NCBI RefSeq assembly: GCF_001423405.1
Contig: NZ_LMNS01000004.1
Coordinates: 62,001 to 126,000, forward strand
Length of the DNA: 64,000 bases
Origin: Methylobacterium sp. Leaf123
Lineage (GTDB): Bacteria > Pseudomonadota > Alphaproteobacteria > Rhizobiales > Beijerinckiaceae
Direction of reading: 5' to 3'
Below are positions 19,885-29,243 of the stretch, piece by piece (position 1 is the stretch's first letter; the number at the start of each line of letters is the position of its first letter). Below the pieces are notes generated by a model that did not search any database, had not been told where the DNA came from, and saw only the letters and a program-made list of their open reading frames with translations. The translations under genes were made by a program, and so were the position numbers.

Positions 19885-21192
19885 TCAGCCCAGCCGTTCC
19901 TGCACGGCCTCGCGCGGCTCCGGAGTTGCGCCGATTCGATAGGCCGCCCGCAGCGATACCGCGGCCCGCTCGGCGGCCGCCTCGTCCGCGGCGTGGACGA
20001 TGCCGATCGGATCGTTCGGTGCCAGCCGGTCCCCCGGCCGCGCGAGGCCGGTGAAGCCGACGCGGGCGTCGATCGCATCCTGCGGCCGGGTGCGCCCGCC
20101 GCCGAGGGCGATCACCGCGAGGCCGATGGCGCGGGTCTCCACCGCCCCCACCACGCCCGCTTCCTGCGCCGGCACCGGCCGCACGACCGGTGCTGGGGGC
20201 AGGTGCCGGTCTGCCGCCTCGACGAAATCGCCGGGGCCGCCCAGCGCCGTCACCATCCGCGCGAAGGCTTCGCAGGCCCGGCCTGATTCGAGCGCCGCCG
20301 TCAGCCGCCCCTCGGCCTCCGCGACATCCGCGGCCAAGCCTCCGATCACCAACATCTCGGCGGCCAGCGCCAGGGTCACGGCGTGGAAGCGCGGTTCGCG
20401 GGCGCGACCGGTGAGGTAATCGACGGCATAGGCCACCTCGACCGCGTTGCCAGCGCAGGAGGCGAGCGGGGCATCCATATCGGTGATGAGCGCGCGCGTG
20501 CGGAGACCCGCCGCGTTGGCGACCGTCACGATGCTCTCGGCGAGCGCCCGCGCCTCCTCGCGGCGGGCCATGAAGGCGCCGGAGCCGGTCTTCACGTCCA
20601 TGACGAGACCCTGGAGCCCCGCCGCGAGCTTCTTCGACAGGATCGACGCGGTGATGAGGTCGAGCGATTCCACCGTCCCGGTCACATCGCGGATCGCGTA
20701 GAGGCGCCGGTCGGCGGGTGCGAGGTCGGCGGTCTGGCCGATGATGGCGCAACCGACCTCGGCCGTGACCGTGCGGAAGCGGTCGAGGCCCGGCGTCACA
20801 TCGTAGCCGGGGATGCTCGCGAGCTTGTCCAGCGTGCCGCCGGTATGCCCGAGGCCGCGCCCGGAGATCATCGGCACGTAGCCGCCGCAGGCCGCGACCA
20901 TGGCGGCAAGCGGAAGACTCACGGTGTCGCCGACGCCGCCGGTGGAGTGCTTGTCGAGGACGGGGCCGGGCAGATCCCACGCGAGCACCGTGCCCGAATG
21001 CGTCATGGCGCGGGTCAGCGCCACGCGCTCGTCGAGGGAGAGGCCGCGGAAGAACACCGCCATGGCAAACGCCGCGGCCTGCCCCTCGGTGACCTGATCC
21101 CGCGTCAGCCCCTCGATAAAGCCGGTGATGTCGGCCTCCGACAGGGCGCGTCCGTCGCGCTTGTCGCGGATGATCTCCTGGGGAAGCCTCAT
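19885..21192 (-). CDS. deoA: Thymidine phosphorylase
   Basis: DeoA splits thymidine (and deoxyuridine) with phosphate into the base and 2-deoxyribose-1-phosphate. The 435-residue protein has the glycosyltransferase family 3 N-terminal helical domain, the signature [20 protein letters not shown], the phosphate-binding [14 protein letters not shown], and the C-terminal PYNP domain. It is the last gene of a four-gene minus-strand salvage operon. Its ATG overlaps the deoC stop by four bases, implying coupled translation. Confidence 0.95.
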   Translation of the reverse strand: MRLPQEIIRDKRDGRALSEADITGFIEGLTRDQVTEGQAAAFAMAVFFRGLSLDERVALTRAMTHSGTVLAWDLPGPVLDKHSTGGVGDTVSLPLAAMVAACGGYVPMISGRGLGHTGGTLDKLASIPGYDVTPGLDRFRTVTAEVGCAIIGQTADLAPADRRLYAIRDVTGTVESLDLITASILSKKLAAGLQGLVMDVKTGSGAFMARREEARALAESIVTVANAAGLRTRALITDMDAPLASCAGNAVEVAYAVDYLTGRAREPRFHAVTLALAAEMLVIGGLAADVAEAEGRLTAALESGRACEAFARMVTALGGPGDFVEAADRHLPPAPVVRPVPAQEAGVVGAVETRAIGLAVIALGGGRTRPQDAIDARVGFTGLARPGDRLAPNDPIGIVHAADEAAAERAAVSLRAAYRIGATPEPREAVQERLG

Positions 21193-21950
21193 CGGGCGGC
21201 CTCCTCGGCGCGCACGAGTTCGGCGTGGAGCGCGCTGGCTCCGATGCGGAAGGTGTTCGGGCTTACCCAGTCCGGCCCCATGATCCGGTCGGCGAGCGCC
21301 AGATACGCGGCGGCGTCCTCAACCCGGCGCAGGCCGCCCGAGACCTTGAGCCCTGCCGGCCGCTCGCCCCCATGCGCGCGAATCGCGTCCAACATGATCT
21401 CGGCGGCCGGCAGCGTCGCGGAGACCGCCGTCTTGCCGGTGGAGGTCTTGATGAAATCGGCCCCGGCTTCGAGCGACAGGCGGCTCGCCTGCGCGATCAG
21501 CGCCGGGTCTCCGAGTTCACCGGTCTCCAGGATCACCTTGAGAAGCAGGCCTACGCAGGCTGCGCGCACGGCCTCGACCATGGCGCGGGCGCTCGCCGCA
21601 TCGCCGCGCATCAGCGCGCGATAGGGCAGGACGAGATCGATCTCATCGGCGCCGTCCGCGAGCGTGGCCCGGGTCTCCGCGACCGTGCGCTCCACCGCCT
21701 CGCCACCTTCGGGGAAGTTGACGACAGTGGCGACCCGCACACCGCTGCCGCGAAGGCCGCGGACCGAGTCGGCAACAAAAAGCGGCCAGACGCAGACGGC
21801 CGCGACCCGGCTCGCGCGGGCCTTGCCGCACAGGTCTTCGATGGCGGCGGCGGTGCAGGCGTCGCCGAGATCGGTGAGATCGAGCAACGGCAGGGCGCGG
21901 CGCGCCACATGAATCGCATCCTGCGGGGGAAGGGGGGCTGAAGCGGTCAT
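21189..21950 (-). CDS. deoC: Deoxyribose-phosphate aldolase
   Basis: DeoC cleaves 2-deoxyribose-5-phosphate to glyceraldehyde-3-phosphate and acetaldehyde. The 253-residue protein contains the Schiff-base lysine motif [18 protein letters not shown] and the [14 protein letters not shown] segment with the proton-relay lysine. It belongs to the longer DeoC type. It is downstream of the purine nucleoside phosphorylase gene (9-base gap) and overlaps deoA. No deoB phosphopentomutase gene, needed to supply its substrate, is in the window. Confidence 0.94.
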   Translation of the reverse strand: MTASAPLPPQDAIHVARRALPLLDLTDLGDACTAAAIEDLCGKARASRVAAVCVWPLFVADSVRGLRGSGVRVATVVNFPEGGEAVERTVAETRATLADGADEIDLVLPYRALMRGDAASARAMVEAVRAACVGLLLKVILETGELGDPALIAQASRLSLEAGADFIKTSTGKTAVSATLPAAEIMLDAIRAHGGERPAGLKVSGGLRRVEDAAAYLALADRIMGPDWVSPNTFRIGASALHAELVRAEEAAR

Positions 21951-21959
21951 CCGTGTTCC

Positions 21960-22772
21960 CTACGCTTCGGGCAGCCGGCCGGCGAAGACCGCAGCGAGGC
22001 GGGCGAGATCCACCCCGGCGCGAGCGGCCACCACTTTGGTCTCGGCGTGGTGCGGGTCGCCGCCCGCGATCCCCGCCGCAAGGTTCGTCACCACGGAGAT
22101 CGCCGCCACCGGCAGGCCGAGGAACCGGGCGAGGATCGTCTCGGGCACCGTGGACATGCCGACGAGGTCGGCGCCGAGAATCCCGGCCATGCGCACCTCG
22201 GCCGGCGTCTCGAAACTCGGGCCGGAGAACCACGCGTAGACGCCCGACGGCAGCGGCAGGCCGATCGCCTCGGCCGCCGCGCTCAAGTGAGCGCGCAAGC
22301 CCGCATCATAGGCCTCCGTCATCGGCACGAAGCGGCCGTCGCTCGGCTCGCCGATCAGGGGGTTGAGGCCGGACAGGTTGATATGGTCCGCCAGCATCAC
22401 GAGGCGGCCGGGGCCGATCTCCGGGCGCAGCGAACCGGCGGCGTTGGTGAGCAGCAGCCGCGCCGCGCCGAGCGCCCGCGCGGCGGCGAGCGGCACGCGC
22501 ATGGCGGCGGCGTTGCCGGTCTCGTAGGCGTGGGTCCGCCCCTCGAACACCAGCACCGGCCGCCCCGCGAGGCGCCCGCGATGCAGCCGCCCACCATGGC
22601 CGCTGACGCCGGGCGCGGGAAAGCCGGGAATCGCCCCGTAATCGAGGCTGACACGATCCTCGACCGCCTCGACCAGGGCGCCGAGCCCGGTCCCCGTGAC
22701 GATCGTCAGGGCATAGGGGCCGGAGAAGCCTTCCGCGCGCAGATGGGCGATGGCCGCGTCTTCAGGCGCCAT
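21960..22772 (-). CDS. Purine nucleoside phosphorylase
   Basis: The enzyme phosphorolyses purine (deoxy)nucleosides to base and (deoxy)ribose-1-phosphate. The 270-residue protein belongs to the trimeric PNP/MTAP class. It shows VTGTGLGALVEAV (phosphate loop), GRTHAYETGN, the LLTNAAGSLRPEIGPG segment, and FETPAEVRMAGILGADLVGM with the catalytic Glu and Met. It is probably PunA/XapA-type rather than hexameric DeoD. It overlaps the end of cdd by 11 bases, fitting one operon. Confidence 0.92.
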   Translation of the reverse strand: MAPEDAAIAHLRAEGFSGPYALTIVTGTGLGALVEAVEDRVSLDYGAIPGFPAPGVSGHGGRLHRGRLAGRPVLVFEGRTHAYETGNAAAMRVPLAAARALGAARLLLTNAAGSLRPEIGPGRLVMLADHINLSGLNPLIGEPSDGRFVPMTEAYDAGLRAHLSAAAEAIGLPLPSGVYAWFSGPSFETPAEVRMAGILGADLVGMSTVPETILARFLGLPVAAISVVTNLAAGIAGGDPHHAETKVVAARAGVDLARLAAVFAGRLPEA

Positions 22773-23175
22773 GGACGAAATGCTCCGGGCCGAAGGAGGC
22801 GGGCAGCAACTGCTCCAGCGTGTAGCGCGCCCGCACGCCGTCGAGACCGGCCGAGAGAATCGGCGTGTCGGGATGCGCGAATTCCCGGATGCGCTGGCGG
22901 CAGGCGCCGCAGGGCGTCACCGGGGTGGGACTGTCGGCCAGGACGAGAATCGCCCGGATCTGCCGGCCGCCGGCCGCGATCATCGCGGCGATGGCACCGG
23001 CCTCGGCGCAGGTGCCGACCGGGTAGGCGGCGTTCTCGACGTTGCAGCCGGCATGGAGGCGGCCGGCATCGTCCACCAAAGCAGCGCCGACGGCGAAACC
23101 CGAATAGGGCGCATGCGCCTGTGCGCGCACGGCAGCGGCGGCCGCGAACAGGGCGTCGAAATCGGGCTCGGTCAC
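22762..23175 (-). CDS. cdd: Cytidine deaminase
   Basis: Cdd hydrolyses cytidine and deoxycytidine to uridine and deoxyuridine. The 137-residue protein has the zinc motifs GCNVENAAYPVGTCAEAGAI (zinc Cys and the catalytic Glu) and PCGACRQRIREF. This is the small tetrameric class. The start is a GTG at 23175; the open frame runs far upstream, but that part is not conserved in character. It is the first gene of the cdd-PNP-deoC-deoA operon, so the four enzymes together break nucleosides down to bases and central metabolites. Confidence 0.92.
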   Translation of the reverse strand: MTEPDFDALFAAAAAVRAQAHAPYSGFAVGAALVDDAGRLHAGCNVENAAYPVGTCAEAGAIAAMIAAGGRQIRAILVLADSPTPVTPCGACRQRIREFAHPDTPILSAGLDGVRARYTLEQLLPASFGPEHFVHGA

Positions 23176-23331
23176 GGATGGGGCCTGAGCGGTTCGCGGT
23201 GCATCCTGCGGTTTGGCCCGAGGAAAGGGGCCCTGTCGAGGGGGCAACGGTCGACAGCGGCGCGCACGGCTTCTAAGGCAGGCCAAGTAAGGTAGGCCAA
23301 GCGCGCGGGCGCGGCACCGGGAGCCCACACA

Positions 23332-23556
23332 ATGCTCGGACGCTACGATCGGGGATCGACCAGCGGCGAAGCCAAGGTCGAGTATGGCGACGGCACCATG
23401 CGGGTGGTCAAGCCCGGCACCTATGTGCGCTGCGCCGTGACCGGCGAGCCGATCGCCCTCGACGCCCTGCGCTATTGGAACGTCGATCGCCAGGAGGCCT
23501 ATGCCACCCCGGAGGCGGCGATGCAGCGCCTCAAGGAGATCGGCGCGGCGCGTTGA
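23332..23556 (+). CDS. DUF2093 family protein
   Basis: This 74-residue protein matches the DUF2093 pattern found widely in alphaproteobacteria (VEYGDGTMRVVKPGTYVRCA, then VTGEPIALDALRYWNVDRQEA). It has no signal or membrane segment. Function is unknown. It is divergent from the cdd operon, and its stop codon overlaps the TTG start of the next gene. Confidence 0.88.
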   Translation: MLGRYDRGSTSGEAKVEYGDGTMRVVKPGTYVRCAVTGEPIALDALRYWNVDRQEAYATPEAAMQRLKEIGAAR

Positions 23557-23978
23557 GGGCACGACGGGCGTTCCGATGCCCGACCTCGACCGACTGGGTC
23601 GGACTCGGCCTCCTCGCGGGGGCGGCGGGCCTGCTCTTCATCGCCGTCAGCGATTTCAGCGCGATCCTCACCGGTCTTTCGGCCGGCGACGCGTGGATCG
23701 AGGTGTCGAGCCACGCGCCCGCAGCCCTGCCGGGGGCGATCGGGCTCGGCGCCTTCGCGGCCATGCTGCTGCGGCCGAATGGGACGGCACGCGGCGACGG
23801 GCGTCTCATGATGGCGGCGTTCAGCAGCATTCCGCTGATGCTCCTCCTGCCCATCCCGTACCTGATGACGTGGCGGGCCATCCTAACCGATCGCGGCTAC
23901 ACGCAATGCGACACGGCCATCGCCGGCCGGCGCACCGTGGACCGCTGGAGTCGGACCGATTTCGGTCCGTGTCCCTGA
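23553..23978 (+). CDS. Small integral membrane protein, unknown function
   Basis: The frame gives a 141-residue protein with three likely membrane helices (about VGLGLLAGAAGLLFIAV, LPGAIGLGAFAAMLL and FSSIPLMLLLPIPYLM). A short Cys-containing C-terminal segment follows. The TTG at 23553 overlaps the DUF2093 stop (TTGA), which suggests translational coupling. An ATG at 23475 would overlap that gene by 82 bases and adds a Gly/Arg-rich, non-signal stretch. No family is recognised. Confidence 0.6.
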   Translation: MRARRAFRCPTSTDWVGLGLLAGAAGLLFIAVSDFSAILTGLSAGDAWIEVSSHAPAALPGAIGLGAFAAMLLRPNGTARGDGRLMMAAFSSIPLMLLLPIPYLMTWRAILTDRGYTQCDTAIAGRRTVDRWSRTDFGPCP

Positions 23979-23990
23979 GGGGCGCCCGCT

Positions 23991-24974
23991 TCAGGCGCGT
24001 GGGAACGCTGCTGCGAGCTGACGGCTGAGACGCGTTTCATCTGCGAAAACGAGGGCGACCCGCAGCACCGCCACCGCCGCGCGGGCCTCGGCCGGCAGGC
24101 GCACCGCGTCCTTCTCCGTCGTGACGAGGCGGGCGCCCTCGCGCGCGGCGAGCGCCGACAAAGCCGCCCAATCCCCCGGCCGGTAGGGGTGATGGTCGGC
24201 AAAGGCCCGTTCCGCTACGATCTCGGCGCCCAGGCCCCGCAGCGTCTCGAAGAATTTTTGCGGACGGCCGATTCCGGCAAAGGCGACGACGCGGCGGCCG
24301 GCCCAGTCCGGCTCGGCCTCGGGCATGAGACGGGCGCGGTGGACCGGTAGGCCGCGGTTCTCCGCCTCTATCGCCGTCGCCTCACCGGGGGCGCCCTCGC
24401 CGACCAGCACGAGGCCGGCGATATGGGGCCATTGCCGGGCCAGCGGCGCGCGCAGCGGCCCGGCGGGGAAGGGCAGGCCGTTGCCGAAACCGGCACCACC
24501 ATCGACCACGGCGAGCGCGAGCGTCTTGGTCAGGCTCGGATTCTGAAGGCCATCATCCATGACGATCACGTCGGCGCCGGAGGCGGCGCAGAGGCGAGCG
24601 CCGGCCGGGCGGTCGCGGGCGATGATGGTGTGCGCAGCCCGCGCCAGAAGCAGCGGTTCGTCGCCGACCTCCGCCGCCCCGTGCCGGGCGGGATCGACGA
24701 CCAGCGGCCCGGCGAGCCGCCCGCCATAGCCCCGGCTGAGCAGGGCGGGCGTTCGGCCGAGATCGCGCAGCAGGCGGACGAGGGCGAGGGCCGTCGGCGT
24801 CTTGCCGGCGCCGCCGAGGGTGAAGTTGCCCACGCACAGGACCGGGCAGGGCGGTGCCGCGCCGGGCCTGTCCATGCGGTTCGCGGTCAGCCCGCCATAG
24901 ACCCGACCGGCGGGGGCCAGCAGCCGGGCGAGCGGATGCGTGGGCGGCCGGGACCAGAAGCCGGGCGGGCGCAT
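23991..24974 (-). CDS. lpxK: Tetraacyldisaccharide 4'-kinase LpxK
   Basis: LpxK phosphorylates the 4' position of the lipid A disaccharide at the inner membrane. The 327-residue protein has the P-loop VGNFTLGGAGKTPTALALV near residues 47-65, the N-terminal hydrophobic region (PTHPLARLLAPAGRVYGGLT), and the VIVMDDGLQNPSL Walker B-like motif with catalytic DDG. It is the last gene of the LPLAT-waaA-lpxK operon, seven bases after waaA. Confidence 0.95.
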   Translation of the reverse strand: MRPPGFWSRPPTHPLARLLAPAGRVYGGLTANRMDRPGAAPPCPVLCVGNFTLGGAGKTPTALALVRLLRDLGRTPALLSRGYGGRLAGPLVVDPARHGAAEVGDEPLLLARAAHTIIARDRPAGARLCAASGADVIVMDDGLQNPSLTKTLALAVVDGGAGFGNGLPFPAGPLRAPLARQWPHIAGLVLVGEGAPGEATAIEAENRGLPVHRARLMPEAEPDWAGRRVVAFAGIGRPQKFFETLRGLGAEIVAERAFADHHPYRPGDWAALSALAAREGARLVTTEKDAVRLPAEARAAVAVLRVALVFADETRLSRQLAAAFPRA

Positions 24975-24981
24975 CGCGGCC

Positions 24982-26286
24982 TCAGTCGCGCTCGCGCGCG
25001 GAGAGCTTCATCTGCGCGACATAGGGTTCGAGCACCGCGAAGGTGCGCCCCACCGCGCCCTCGAACGGCAGGAGTGCGGCCTGCCCCTTGGCCCACATCG
25101 CCGCCAGCGCGCGCGGGTCGGCGACCAATTCGCCGACGGCCTTCTGAAGCTCGGCCTCGTCCGTGACCGTGCGCGCGCCGCCCCTGGTGTCGAGCGCGCC
25201 GTAGGGTTCGTGGAAGTTGTGGATATACGGCCCGTGCAGGATCGCGCTGTCCAGGCGCACCGGCTCGATCGGGTTCTGCCCCCCATGCGGCACCAGCGAG
25301 CCGCCGAGGAAGACGAGCGGACAAAGCCGGTAGAACAGGCCGAGTTCGCCGATCGTGTCGGCCACGTAGAGGTCGATGGAGGGCAGCGGGCGTCCGCCCT
25401 TGGCGCGCCGGCTCACCCGCAGGCCGGCGGCGGCGGCGATCCGCGCCACCTCCTCGCCCCGGCGCGGATGGCGCGGCACGATCACCGTCAGCAGGCGCGG
25501 GAAACGCTGCTTCAGGCCGGCATGGACACGGGCGACGACCTCGTCCTCACCGGAATGGGTGCTGGCCGCGACCCAGACGGGCCGATCCCCGATCATGTCG
25601 CCGAGATAGGCGAGCTGCTGGGAATCGGCGGGTGGCACGGCCGAATCGTATTTGAGATTGCCGACGACATTGATGCGCGGGGCGCCGAGCCGGGCGAAGC
25701 GCTCGCCGTCCTCGCGGGTCTGGACGAGGCAGACCGCGATCCGCGCCAGCAGCGCCCGCGCGGTGTCGGGCGAGCGGGTCCAGGCCTTGAACGAGCGCTC
25801 CGACATCCGGCCGTTGACGAGCACCAGCGGGATGCCCCGTCGGTGCAGCGACACGATGGTGTTGGGCCAGATCTCGGATTCGGCGACGATGGCCAGATCG
25901 GGCTGCCAATGCGCCAGGAAACGCTCGATCCAGCGCGGCGCGTCGAGCGGCATGTATTGATGCACGGCGCCGGGGGGCAGGCGCTTGCTCAGCAGGTCGG
26001 CGGCGCTGCGGGTGCCGGTGGTGACGAGAACCGAGCAGCCACGGGCGATCATGCCCTCAATCAGCCCGACGAGGGAGAGCGCCTCGCCGATGCTCGCCCC
26101 GTGCATCCAGACGAGGTGGCCCACCGGCCGCGCCCGGCCGGGCAGGCCGCGGCGCTCGGCGAGCCGGACCGGATCCTCCTTACCCCGGCGCGAGCGCCAA
26201 GCCAGCAGCCCGGCCACGGCGGGTTCGCCGAGATAGAGTCCGTAGCGGTAGGCGCGCAGGGCGACGGGAAGCTTCGGGACCCTCAC
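24982..26286 (-). CDS. waaA: 3-deoxy-D-manno-octulosonic acid (Kdo) transferase WaaA
   Basis: WaaA transfers Kdo from CMP-Kdo to lipid IVA at the cytoplasmic face. The 434-residue protein has the N-terminal membrane-associated segment and the acceptor-site Glu in VWMHGASIGEALSLVGLI. The motif LAIVAESEIWPN, the VNGRMSERSFKAW segment and the C-terminal donor-binding LVFLGGSLVPHGGQNPIEP are all typical. It overlaps the upstream LPLAT gene by four bases. Confidence 0.95.
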   Translation of the reverse strand: MRVPKLPVALRAYRYGLYLGEPAVAGLLAWRSRRGKEDPVRLAERRGLPGRARPVGHLVWMHGASIGEALSLVGLIEGMIARGCSVLVTTGTRSAADLLSKRLPPGAVHQYMPLDAPRWIERFLAHWQPDLAIVAESEIWPNTIVSLHRRGIPLVLVNGRMSERSFKAWTRSPDTARALLARIAVCLVQTREDGERFARLGAPRINVVGNLKYDSAVPPADSQQLAYLGDMIGDRPVWVAASTHSGEDEVVARVHAGLKQRFPRLLTVIVPRHPRRGEEVARIAAAAGLRVSRRAKGGRPLPSIDLYVADTIGELGLFYRLCPLVFLGGSLVPHGGQNPIEPVRLDSAILHGPYIHNFHEPYGALDTRGGARTVTDEAELQKAVGELVADPRALAAMWAKGQAALLPFEGAVGRTFAVLEPYVAQMKLSARERD

Positions 26287-27029
26287 GCCGGGCTGCCCTG
26301 GGATGCGGGCGCGGACACGCCGACCCGGTCCGGCCGGCCGACGAGGGTGTAGGCCCGATCATGGACGCGGTTCAGCTCGGCCTGCACCCGCTGCCGCAGG
26401 GCATCGACCTCCTCGGGCGTGACCTCACGGGGGACGAAGGTGGCTTCGCCGAACACCATGGCGCCGCGGCCGAAGGGCAGGCCGAGGCAGGCCCGGTCCC
26501 AGGAATTGAAGCGGATGTGCCGGCTCGTCACCACCGCCACCGGGACGATGGGCGCGCCGGAAAAGCGCGCTAGCAGGATGATGCCGGCGTCGCAAACCCG
26601 CGAGACCTTGGGCACGTCGGCCGAGAACGCGACGGTCTCGCCGCCCTTCAGCGCCTTGACCATGGCCCGCAGGCCCTCGGCGCCGCCCTTGGCGCGGGCG
26701 TCCTTGACCGCGCGACCGCGGGCCCCGGAGGCGCGCATCACCCGCACCCCCATCCGCGTCAGGGCCATGGAGTTGATGTTGCCGTCGGGCGAGCGGGAGA
26801 TGATCGTGGCGACACGGTCCTGCGGGCGGCTCATGAACGAGATCATGATGTGCTGGCCATGCCACATCGCCGCGATGAAGGGGCCGTACGCATCGAGCCG
26901 GGCATAGGCGTCGGCCGGCTCCAGGGTGAAGCGGTTGGTGCGCCGGACGAGCCGGAGATAGCCCGAGGCCAGATGGCTGAGCACCCATTGGACGCTCGGC
27001 TTGCGGCCGATGGTCTTGATCAGGCCCAT
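26283..27029 (-). CDS. Lysophospholipid acyltransferase family protein (DUF374)
   Basis: This 248-residue protein belongs to the DUF374 branch of the LPLAT superfamily. It has the HX4D-like catalytic start in AAMWHGQHIMISFM and the substrate motif SRSPDGNINSMALTRMGV, followed by FSADVPKVSRVCDAGIILLA. The probable role is acylation in lipid A or glycerolipid synthesis, supported by waaA and lpxK downstream in the same operon. The ATG at 27029 (MGLIKTIGRKPSVQW) is preferred because the 102 codons upstream in frame are Arg/Ser-rich noise. Confidence 0.85.
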   Translation of the reverse strand: MGLIKTIGRKPSVQWVLSHLASGYLRLVRRTNRFTLEPADAYARLDAYGPFIAAMWHGQHIMISFMSRPQDRVATIISRSPDGNINSMALTRMGVRVMRASGARGRAVKDARAKGGAEGLRAMVKALKGGETVAFSADVPKVSRVCDAGIILLARFSGAPIVPVAVVTSRHIRFNSWDRACLGLPFGRGAMVFGEATFVPREVTPEEVDALRQRVQAELNRVHDRAYTLVGRPDRVGVSAPASQGSPA

Positions 27030-27423
27030 GGGTTCCGACCGCTCTGTCCCGATTCGCTCAATCGACCGACCGTCGGCCTCCCGCGCTGAGATGCGGGGTC
27101 GGCGGCTGTCTAGACCCGACCGTATGACGGACGCAACGGAGCGGGCCTCACATCGTAACCTGTGTGATAGGAGGCCAAAAACAGGAAGCGAAGTCCGCGC
27201 CAGGGGCGCGATGCGGCAGAACAGGGCCATCGCGCGAAGCGTGATGGCACCGCATGCCGGGCGCGAAGAGTGCTCCGCGGCGCGGGTTCGAGGACCGGAA
27301 CGGTCGCTCGAACACGGAGCGGAGCGTAAAGCCAAGGCCGCGGCCGCCGGCGCTTGAGGCTGGGCGAGGAACAGGATGCCCGATATTGACGCCGGCGCGC
27401 GTTGCCGCGATGCGGGGTGGCGT
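27030..27423. other. Intergenic region between divergent LPLAT and metallophosphoesterase genes
   Basis: This 394-base region must hold both promoters. No clear -35/-10 pair, operator or structured RNA was recognised. The open frames across it are compositionally noise. Confidence 0.4.
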
Positions 27424-28371
27424 ATGTTCCGTCTTGCTCATCTCACCGATCCCCATGTCGGACCGCTGCCGCGGCCGCGGCTGCGCCAGCTTCTCAGCAA
27501 GCGGGCGACCGGCTACGTGAACTGGCGCCGGGGCCGCGGACGCCACCACGACATGGACCTGCTCGGCGCCCTCGTGGCCGACCTGCACGGCCAGGGCGTC
27601 GACCACGTCGCCTGCACCGGCGACCTGTGCAATCTCGGCCTTCCGGACGAGTGGGAGAGCGCCCGGGTGTTTCTCGAAGCGCTGGGTCCGGCGGATCGCG
27701 TGAGCTTCGTGCCGGGCAACCACGACGCCTATGTCCGCGGCTCGCTGGAGGGGCTGCTCGCCGCCTGCGGTGGCTGGACCGAAGCCGATGACGGGCAGAT
27801 CCGCCTGTTTCCGTATCTGCGGCGGCGCGGGCCGCTCGCCCTGGTGGGGCTGTCCTCGGCGATCCCGACCAAGCCGTTCGTCGCCAGCGGCCGGCTTGGG
27901 CCGGTGCAGATCGAGGCGGCCGAGCGCGTGCTGCGCGACCTCGCCACAGCGCCGGATCGGCCCTGCCGCGTGGTGATGATCCACCACCCACCCCATCCGG
28001 GCGGGGCGGCCTCGGGACGCGAGCTGAAGGACGCAGCCGCCTTCGCCGCGATGATCGGCCGGGCCGGGGCGGACCTGATCCTGCACGGGCACAACCATGT
28101 CGGCACCGTGGCTCAGATCACCGGGCCCGACGGGCGGCCGGTGCCGGTGGTCGGCGCGCCTTCGGCCTCGGCGCGCACCCTGCTCACCAACCGGCGCGCC
28201 TCCTACTACCTCTACACGGTCACGCCGGGCGAGAACGGCTTCCGAATCGCGGTGACCGAGCGCGGCCTCGACGAGGTGGGCGGGATCGGCGAGCTGTCGG
28301 GCTTCGACATCGAGACGCCGCCCGCGGACCGGATCGGGCTGATCCATCGGCGGCGACCGCGCCACATCTGA
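27424..28371 (+). CDS. Metallophosphoesterase family protein
   Basis: The 315-residue protein carries the full calcineurin-like metal-binding set: HLTDPHVG (motif I, DxH), CTGDLCNLG (GD), VPGNHDAYV (GNHD), MIHHPPH and LHGHNHVG (GHxH). It is therefore a two-metal phosphoesterase, probably cytosolic, on an unknown substrate such as cyclic nucleotides or phospholipids. The ATG at 27424 (MFRLAHLTDPH) is the family-standard start. It stands alone, convergent with the response regulator gene. Confidence 0.88.
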   Translation: MFRLAHLTDPHVGPLPRPRLRQLLSKRATGYVNWRRGRGRHHDMDLLGALVADLHGQGVDHVACTGDLCNLGLPDEWESARVFLEALGPADRVSFVPGNHDAYVRGSLEGLLAACGGWTEADDGQIRLFPYLRRRGPLALVGLSSAIPTKPFVASGRLGPVQIEAAERVLRDLATAPDRPCRVVMIHHPPHPGGAASGRELKDAAAFAAMIGRAGADLILHGHNHVGTVAQITGPDGRPVPVVGAPSASARTLLTNRRASYYLYTVTPGENGFRIAVTERGLDEVGGIGELSGFDIETPPADRIGLIHRRRPRHI

Positions 28372-28386
28372 GCCGACCCGGTCGGG

Positions 28387-28863
28387 TCAGAGCGCGCCCA
28401 TCTTCGAGAGGCCGTTGGCCCGGGGCAGGGGGCGCAGCAGGCTTTTGACCTGCGAGAACGGCCGCGGCCGGTTGATCACTTCGTCGAGCCGCGACCACAG
28501 GGTCTTGGGCGAGAACGGCTTGGAGATGATCTCGTTGACGCCCAGCGCGATCGCCCGATCGACCACGTTGCGGCGCGGCTGGGCCAGCATGAGGATGATC
28601 GGCACCGTCGGCGAGGGCGAGGTGGCCGGGGTTCTGGCGAGCCGGATGAACTCCTCGCCCGACAGAATCGCCAAGTCCCAATCGATGATCGTGAGATCGG
28701 GCTTGCTCTCGGCGAGCACGCCGAGCGCCTCCGCGCCGTCGGGCGCCTCCAGCACGCGCTTGATGCCGACGCGCATCAGCATGTCGCGCACGATGCGGCG
28801 GATGTAGAGGCTCTCGTCCACGACGAGGGCGGAGAGATCCGGGAAGGTCGGAGTTGCGATCAT
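28387..28863 (-). CDS. Single-domain response regulator
   Basis: This 158-residue protein is one receiver domain without an output domain. It shows the acidic pocket in ALVVDESLYIRRI (here DE rather than DD), the phosphoacceptor Asp in LTIIDWDLAILSGEEF, and the conserved Lys in NEIISKPFSPKTL. A short basic C-terminal tail follows. Such proteins relay phosphate or bind motors and other kinases, much like DivK or CheY. No histidine kinase is adjacent, so the partner is unknown. Confidence 0.85.
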   Translation of the reverse strand: MIATPTFPDLSALVVDESLYIRRIVRDMLMRVGIKRVLEAPDGAEALGVLAESKPDLTIIDWDLAILSGEEFIRLARTPATSPSPTVPIILMLAQPRRNVVDRAIALGVNEIISKPFSPKTLWSRLDEVINRPRPFSQVKSLLRPLPRANGLSKMGAL

Positions 28864-29243
28864 CGGCAGCCGGCGCCCGGCTCGAATCCGGGCGGTTTCG
28901 CGGCCAGACTAGCCCCGTTGGGTTTGCGTTTTCCTAAAGCGCAGCCCGGTACGCGGGAATCATCGGCAACAATCGTCCCCTCCGCTTCCCTTGGGTGCAT
29001 GCGGGATCGGGAACGGATTGTATCCCAAAGGGGGTAGCTACGCCGTTTCACCGCGAAAATGCGGAGCCCGCAGCATGGATCGGTTAGAAGAACCTTGCGG
29101 TATGGGCGGGATTGCGTCAGACCTGAGGCATCGCTCCCGGTAGCCGCAGCCGGGGGGATGATAGTGCGGCGCGTCGGCTGTCTCGAGATAGCGCGCACGC
29201 GGTATTCGAGACTTGGCGGGCGGACGGTTTTTGCGAGCTTTCA
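28864..29243 (+). other. Intergenic region upstream of the double cold-shock gene
   Basis: This 380-base stretch contains the promoter side of the response regulator gene and a long potential 5' leader for the cold-shock gene. A T-arm-like hairpin at 28876-28892 was examined and rejected as a tRNA. No clear promoter was found. A structured, temperature-responsive leader is possible but not shown. Confidence 0.4.

Noticed and set aside
28876..28892. T-arm-like hairpin (CCCGG-CTCGAAT-CCGGG) suggesting a tRNA
   Set aside because: No acceptor stem, D-arm or anticodon arm fits around it, and the preceding bases are the start of the response regulator gene.
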